Source of the DNA: Gluconobacter wancherniae NBRC 103581
Lineage (GTDB): Bacteria; Pseudomonadota; Alphaproteobacteria; Acetobacterales; Acetobacteraceae
NCBI RefSeq assembly: GCF_007988885.1
Contig: NZ_BJUZ01000001.1
Coordinates: 1,178,001-1,242,000 of the forward strand
Direction of reading: 5' to 3'
Length of the DNA stretch: 64,000 nt
Positions 60,699 through 64,000 of this stretch are shown here, piece by piece (position 1 is the first letter of the stretch; the number at the start of each line of letters is the position of its first letter). Both the position numbers and the translations under genes were made by a program. Below the pieces are notes generated by a model that did no database searches, was not told where the DNA came from, and saw nothing but the letters and a program-made list of their open reading frames with translations.

Positions 60699-64000
<3,302 letters not shown>

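Overview
The window looks like a chromosomal segment of an acetic acid bacterium (Alphaproteobacteria, Acetobacteraceae; Gluconobacter or a close relative). The evidence is gene content and protein style: a PhyR/NepR/EcfG general stress module, a PopZ-type DUF2497 protein next to valS, a TrcR/DUF1013 protein, CydDC, glucokinase, a GSSYEG-type alpha-amino acid ester hydrolase, and a GTTC-N7-GTTC LexA box. The right end carries the rpsT, dnaA, dnaN, recF, gyrB block. Species assignment is inference.

Layout. 1-5.9 kb: a truncated UvrD helicase gene, a tandem pair of RadC-like genes (the first lacking a zinc ligand), the DUF465-purE-purK operon and a TrcR-like gene. 5.4-9.9 kb: an hsp20 gene with a sigma-32-type promoter and a ROSE-like 5' leader, then rpmE, mscL with a small lipoprotein, and secDF. 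10-12.8 kb: a Gfo/Idh/MocA oxidoreductase and a Uup-type ABC-F protein. 12.9-17.4 kb: a complete general stress response locus with phyR, two ecfG-type sigma genes, a 58-residue nepR and a phyK-like kinase. The last two sit behind a textbook EcfG promoter. 17.4-29 kb: cydDC, an OmpA-like lipoprotein, recQ, a PCu(A)C-like protein, nrdR-nusB-thiL, a divergent GNAT/SDR pair, and glk.

29.0-39.56 kb is a prophage remnant inserted at the 3' end of tRNA-Cys(GCA), bounded by a short imperfect repeat of the tRNA end. It is decayed at several independent places. The integrase has an in-frame amber codon. The SOS-controlled umuD is frameshifted and lacks its catalytic serine. UmuC has lost the catalytic SIDE aspartate. 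The endolysin carries a one-base frameshift. An apparent internal deletion has fused a replication-type N-terminus to a tail-fibre-type C-terminus, and no head, packaging or tail-assembly genes remain. The control region is intact: a Cro-like gene, an XRE repressor and repeated TGTGAG-N5-CTCACA operators placed over two promoters. Two AT-rich opposite-strand genes look like cargo (morons).

39.6-64 kb returns to core genes: a TolC-family outer membrane protein, PopZ-like, valS, a secreted hydrolase, ilvD, the ester hydrolase, msrA, an ABC importer with a fused double permease and an atypical signature motif, dut-coaBC-ubiE, mutM, rpsT and the dnaA block. The window ends inside a DUF3108 gene whose start overlaps the end of gyrB.
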